Below, piece after piece: positions 14,901 through 16,632 of a DNA stretch of 16,632 bases. Each line of letters begins with the position of its first letter. Positions within the stretch are counted from its first letter, which is position 1. Location of the stretch: NCBI GenBank assembly GCA_910577655.1, contig CAJTOW010000094.1, positions 1-16,632 of the forward strand, read 5' to 3'. The translations under genes and the position numbers were made by a program. The notes beneath the pieces were generated by a model, which ran no database searches, was not told where the DNA came from, and worked only from the letters and a program-made list of their open reading frames with translations. This DNA is from an uncultured Lachnospiraceae bacterium. GTDB taxonomy: Bacteria > Bacillota > Clostridia > Lachnospirales > Lachnospiraceae.

Positions 14901-16632
14901 AGTTTCAGCACCTACTTTGAGCGTTACCAGCCAGGAAAGCCTACAACGGTAACCCTGACCTTCGAAAAGCCGGTAAAAGCTTATGTGGATTACAATGCAC
15001 CGGACTGGACCCGGGTGGAAGGAAGCGGCTTATCCACTACTTTCACCACAACTGTCATTCCCGCAGATGACAGTCTGGGGATCGGTATCGCTGATTTGGG
15101 CGGCAACAGTAAGGTGAAGCTTCTGTCCGTGAAGGTGGAGCAGGAAATGGAGAAGATCTATGGCTTTGACGCTGCCGGCCAGGTATTTGAGACTACCTTT
15201 GATACCTATAACCGGGCATTTGTTCCGGGATTCCCGGCCAAGGTGACCCTGACTTTTGACAATGCGGTCATCAGCTCCATAGGTTACAACGCGCCTGACG
15301 AGAAAACCGTGGCAGGTACTTCGCCGGCCAAGGTGATGACAGTTACCATTACGCCGGAGGATAATAATCTGCGGATCTGGCTGACCAGCTTGTGTGGCGG
15401 AAAAACTGCCAATCTGGTGGATGTGACCGTGGAGCAGGATTTCAGCGGCTGTGAAGCTATCCATACGTACCGTTCTACCTATGCGGGTATGGAAGAAGAC
15501 AGGAAGATAACAGATTATTACAGTGAATTCCAGCCTGGGGACAAGGTGAAAGTGACCCTGATCTTCGATAAGAAGGTACAGTCGGGACTGGTCTACTATA
15601 ATCCAGGATGGACCAGGGAGGAAGGTAATGTCTCCAGCACCAGCCTGACAAAGACCGTGGTGCCGCAGACCGATGCCTGGAATGCACAGATTGTGGACCT
15701 GTGCGGCAATGAGGCAGTAAGCCTGTTGTATGTGTATATGGAACCTGTGGAAGAGGATCCGCTGTATACCTTTACCCTGGCAGAAAACAGCTTTACCTCT
15801 GCTTTTGACCAGTATGATGAGACCTTTGAGACAGCCAGGGAGACCACCGTGAATCTGACCTTTGATAAGCCGGTGAAGGCCCAGATCAGATACAAAGGGA
15901 CAGAGGGCGATGCTGTGGCAGAAAGCACTGAGTACAGCAGGAACATGACCTTTACCATCACACCTGCAGATAAAACCATGGAAATCCAGATCACGGATAT
16001 GAATGGGAATACCATCGTGAAGCTGGTGGATGTGAGTGTGGAGCAGGAAGATTTAACGGATGCAGTGTACAAATTCACAGATGCTGACTTTGGGTGGAGT
16101 GCAGGGCATGACTTCAAATTCAGTGATTTTAACAGTTCCTTTGAGGCCGGGAGAGAGACAACAGTAACCCTTGTGTTTGATAAGGAAATTAACAGCCGGT
16201 TTGACTATACGGATAAGAATCTTGGCTGGCAGGGAATTGAAGGAAGCGGCCGGAAAGAAGTAATCATAACAGGTATACCAGACGATGACAGCTTTAATGT
16301 AAAGGTGACAGACCCGAAGGGCGCGGATGTGGTGTATCTGTTGTCGGTGAAGGTGGAGCAGAAACAGCAGACCGAAGCGCTGCATGAGTTTACAAGTGCA
16401 TGGGCCGGATTTGAAACCAGCTTTGAGACCTATAACGACCAGTTCCAGTCCGGGAAAGAAACAACGGTTACCCTGACCTTTGACAAGGAAGTGAAGGCGC
16501 AGGTTGGCTACCATGACGGGAATGATTCGGGAGCATTCAAGAATGCGGAAGGAACCAGCATAAGCAGGAGCCTGACCGTGACATTCCTGCCGTCCGATGA
16601 TTACATGAACATCCAGATCATGGATATGAATG
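11922..16632 (+). CDS. Giant secreted multi-repeat beta-rich protein (5' part; runs off the window)
   Basis: Open from the ATG at 11922 to the window end: at least 1570 residues without a stop. The RBS AGGAG (11910-11914) lies 7 bases upstream. A signal peptide (1 to about 35, MKILPKLWENMMARRTMSIV then a hydrophobic stretch to CAA) indicates export. Nine copies of a roughly 90-105-residue module start near residues 101, 204, 718, 982, 1078, 1177, 1280, 1381 and 1487 (the last cut). Shared features are F-x-x-Y/F-x-x-x-F-x-x-G, then VTLTFDK-x-V, a Y/N-rich centre often with W, and P-x-D-(D/N)-x-(L/M)-x-I-x-I-x-D-(M/L), ending V-x-VEQ. Between copies 2 and 3 are three copies of another module (about 317-443, 444-567, 586-715). 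The first two share YTCA, a W and NGEW/DGEW-x-NG-x-SY; the third is diverged. Residues 821-970 form a distinct spacer domain ending in RFTMVYGE. It lies 27 bp after the mannanase, so a role in mannan binding or surface display is likely but inferred. No enzyme motif was recognised. Confidence 0.9.
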   Translation, partial: MKILPKLWENMMARRTMSIVLCAALSVTATGICAATTSDLAEETARAREAVAAVEETTGESAARDGEHPGQSQVSTEKLEGIPLENDTGAQDEPEEEDTRCIHTFTQAWAGYECKLTDYVSGYEPGDEVRIQAVFNKQVGSQFGMYIDGAWNAFPGEGKTRNITLIPDSDYLNIQITDMKGLPSVNLADISVEISKKGEADSGSYLHRFTGLWQGFETRFSDYNPDYEPGDEVKVTVVYNKKVTSQMGMNIGGAWTTESGEGKTLVKTITPDNDYLNIQISDMWASYSVGIVSISVEITKKGPGVSAYGGGGGLTTRNYTQPGDYLLFNGETNESYNCNDAWIQYCADTDYLTLTYTCAPEHENWGVLGWQATLDGEWTNGPSYSADAGDSTREVSQTFSVRYLRKMMGITEDTNVGSLSLGAWSEGQIKDLTLHVGSEIPRDMHLFQDGAPNQAWVCTDIERILDLPDEKYICVQYTCATPDYEGWTILTWGASVNGEWKNGKSYKTSTREATRNHFDSMRMDAFRNMLHLSWDAKVDSVTLSAYNDGRILDIWISDTKVEDPGNSKKDKVDKESRYSSGNGGLWNRVEGTEGDAYDQNISLNGWEWASGDKSLKDEDKIIQSLREQTYLVLEYTPKDADAPSLQFTMWDGKQKQIAASDAGDGRAIFAYKDIAVELSGYLIPQEIRNLQVSASEDDITLVRVRVVKDDSDPKDVPIAVLTSDWSGFGTEISKWHSEFQVGDTVTVTVTFDKRAPGYIAYNSSPDNWDRGAEMYGEVITRTFCPYNDHMDITIGAIPENKRYVIIRDIKVEIAGKRNFNDYVILEGGANMGRLACTTREAATAALTDAEIQEGTRLVLTMEKAEPDAQEQEAVRAVFGDQAEDVHVALAVDINVYKEDSKKNRTRITETMSPIPLKITVPRDLEKTGNDFAMVRDHEGELEFLEDRDGNPDTVTFRSDAFSRFTMVYGEPGAFDGISGAVRSFRSEWDTFSTSFSTYFERYQPGKPTTVTLTFEKPVKAYVDYNAPDWTRVEGSGLSTTFTTTVIPADDSLGIGIADLGGNSKVKLLSVKVEQEMEKIYGFDAAGQVFETTFDTYNRAFVPGFPAKVTLTFDNAVISSIGYNAPDEKTVAGTSPAKVMTVTITPEDNNLRIWLTSLCGGKTANLVDVTVEQDFSGCEAIHTYRSTYAGMEEDRKITDYYSEFQPGDKVKVTLIFDKKVQSGLVYYNPGWTREEGNVSSTSLTKTVVPQTDAWNAQIVDLCGNEAVSLLYVYMEPVEEDPLYTFTLAENSFTSAFDQYDETFETARETTVNLTFDKPVKAQIRYKGTEGDAVAESTEYSRNMTFTITPADKTMEIQITDMNGNTIVKLVDVSVEQEDLTDAVYKFTDADFGWSAGHDFKFSDFNSSFEAGRETTVTLVFDKEINSRFDYTDKNLGWQGIEGSGRKEVIITGIPDDDSFNVKVTDPKGADVVYLLSVKVEQKQQTEALHEFTSAWAGFETSFETYNDQFQSGKETTVTLTFDKEVKAQVGYHDGNDSGAFKNAEGTSISRSLTVTFLPSDDYMNIQIMDMN
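12222..12838 (+). repeat. First two copies of the 100-residue surface module
   Basis: Copies begin at 12222 and 12531 and encode residues 101-203 and 204-306. They are close relatives: both contain YEPGDEV, FGM/MGM, GAW, EGKT, DYLNIQI and end in KKG. They are more like each other than like the later copies and may come from a recent duplication. Confidence 0.8.
14865..16632 (+). repeat. Six consecutive copies of the surface module (last one cut by the window end)
   Basis: Copies begin at 14865, 15153, 15450, 15759, 16062 and 16380, a spacing of 288-318 bp. Each encodes a beta-rich unit with VTLTF or a variant, an aspartate-rich turn (for example PADDS, PEDNN, PADKT, PDDDS, PSDDY) and, in the complete copies, usually a closing V-x-VEQ. 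DNA identity between copies is only moderate, so this is an old array. Confidence 0.8.

Overview
The window looks like chromosomal DNA from a Gram-positive anaerobe of the Clostridia, most likely a gut Lachnospiraceae. The reasons are strong AGGAG-type ribosome binding sites, near-consensus sigma-A promoters, a Firmicutes-type LexA box, a selenium-type yedF gene and a surface-anchored GH26 mannanase. The assignment rests on gene content and recall, not on a search. No rRNA, tRNA or CRISPR array was seen.

Layout. (1) 85-1896 (+): a two-gene selenium/sulfur unit, a cysteine desulfurase followed by yedF. (2) 1921-2732 (+): a LexA box and sigma-A promoter driving a small NYN/PIN-like nuclease gene. 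A 151-bp palindromic element flanked by an 8-bp direct repeat has landed in the last codons of this gene. (3) 2757-5156: a restriction-modification cassette, more A+T-rich than its surroundings. It has an XRE controller and a C5-cytosine methyltransferase on +, with a converging HNH endonuclease on -. (4) 5183-6946 (-): ilvD with its own promoter; the HNH gene follows its stop codon by 26 bp. (5) 6866-7215: a divergent intergenic region with the ilvD promoter, a second palindromic element (55 bp, again with an 8-bp direct repeat) and a perfect consensus promoter for a LacI-family regulator (7216-8220, +), which ends in a clear terminator. (6) 8260-8404: a multi-hairpin array. (7) 8658 to the window end (+): a two-gene operon for a membrane-anchored GH26 beta-mannanase and a very large secreted multi-repeat protein that runs off the window.

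How the parts may work together. The LacI regulator carries a 14-bp pseudo-palindrome inside its own promoter, and a 12/14 match to it lies upstream of the mannanase. This suggests that the regulator controls itself and the mannan operon. The mannanase and the repeat protein probably form a cell-surface system for binding and cutting mannan. The restriction-modification cassette appears to have inserted between the NYN gene and ilvD. Its nuclease gene has no promoter that I can see and may depend on ilvD transcription.

The least explained parts are the large repeat protein (nine copies of a roughly 100-residue beta-rich module plus three copies of a second module) and the two palindromic elements. 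Those elements share GT(T/A)AC ends and 8-bp flanking repeats and look like one family of non-autonomous mobile DNA.
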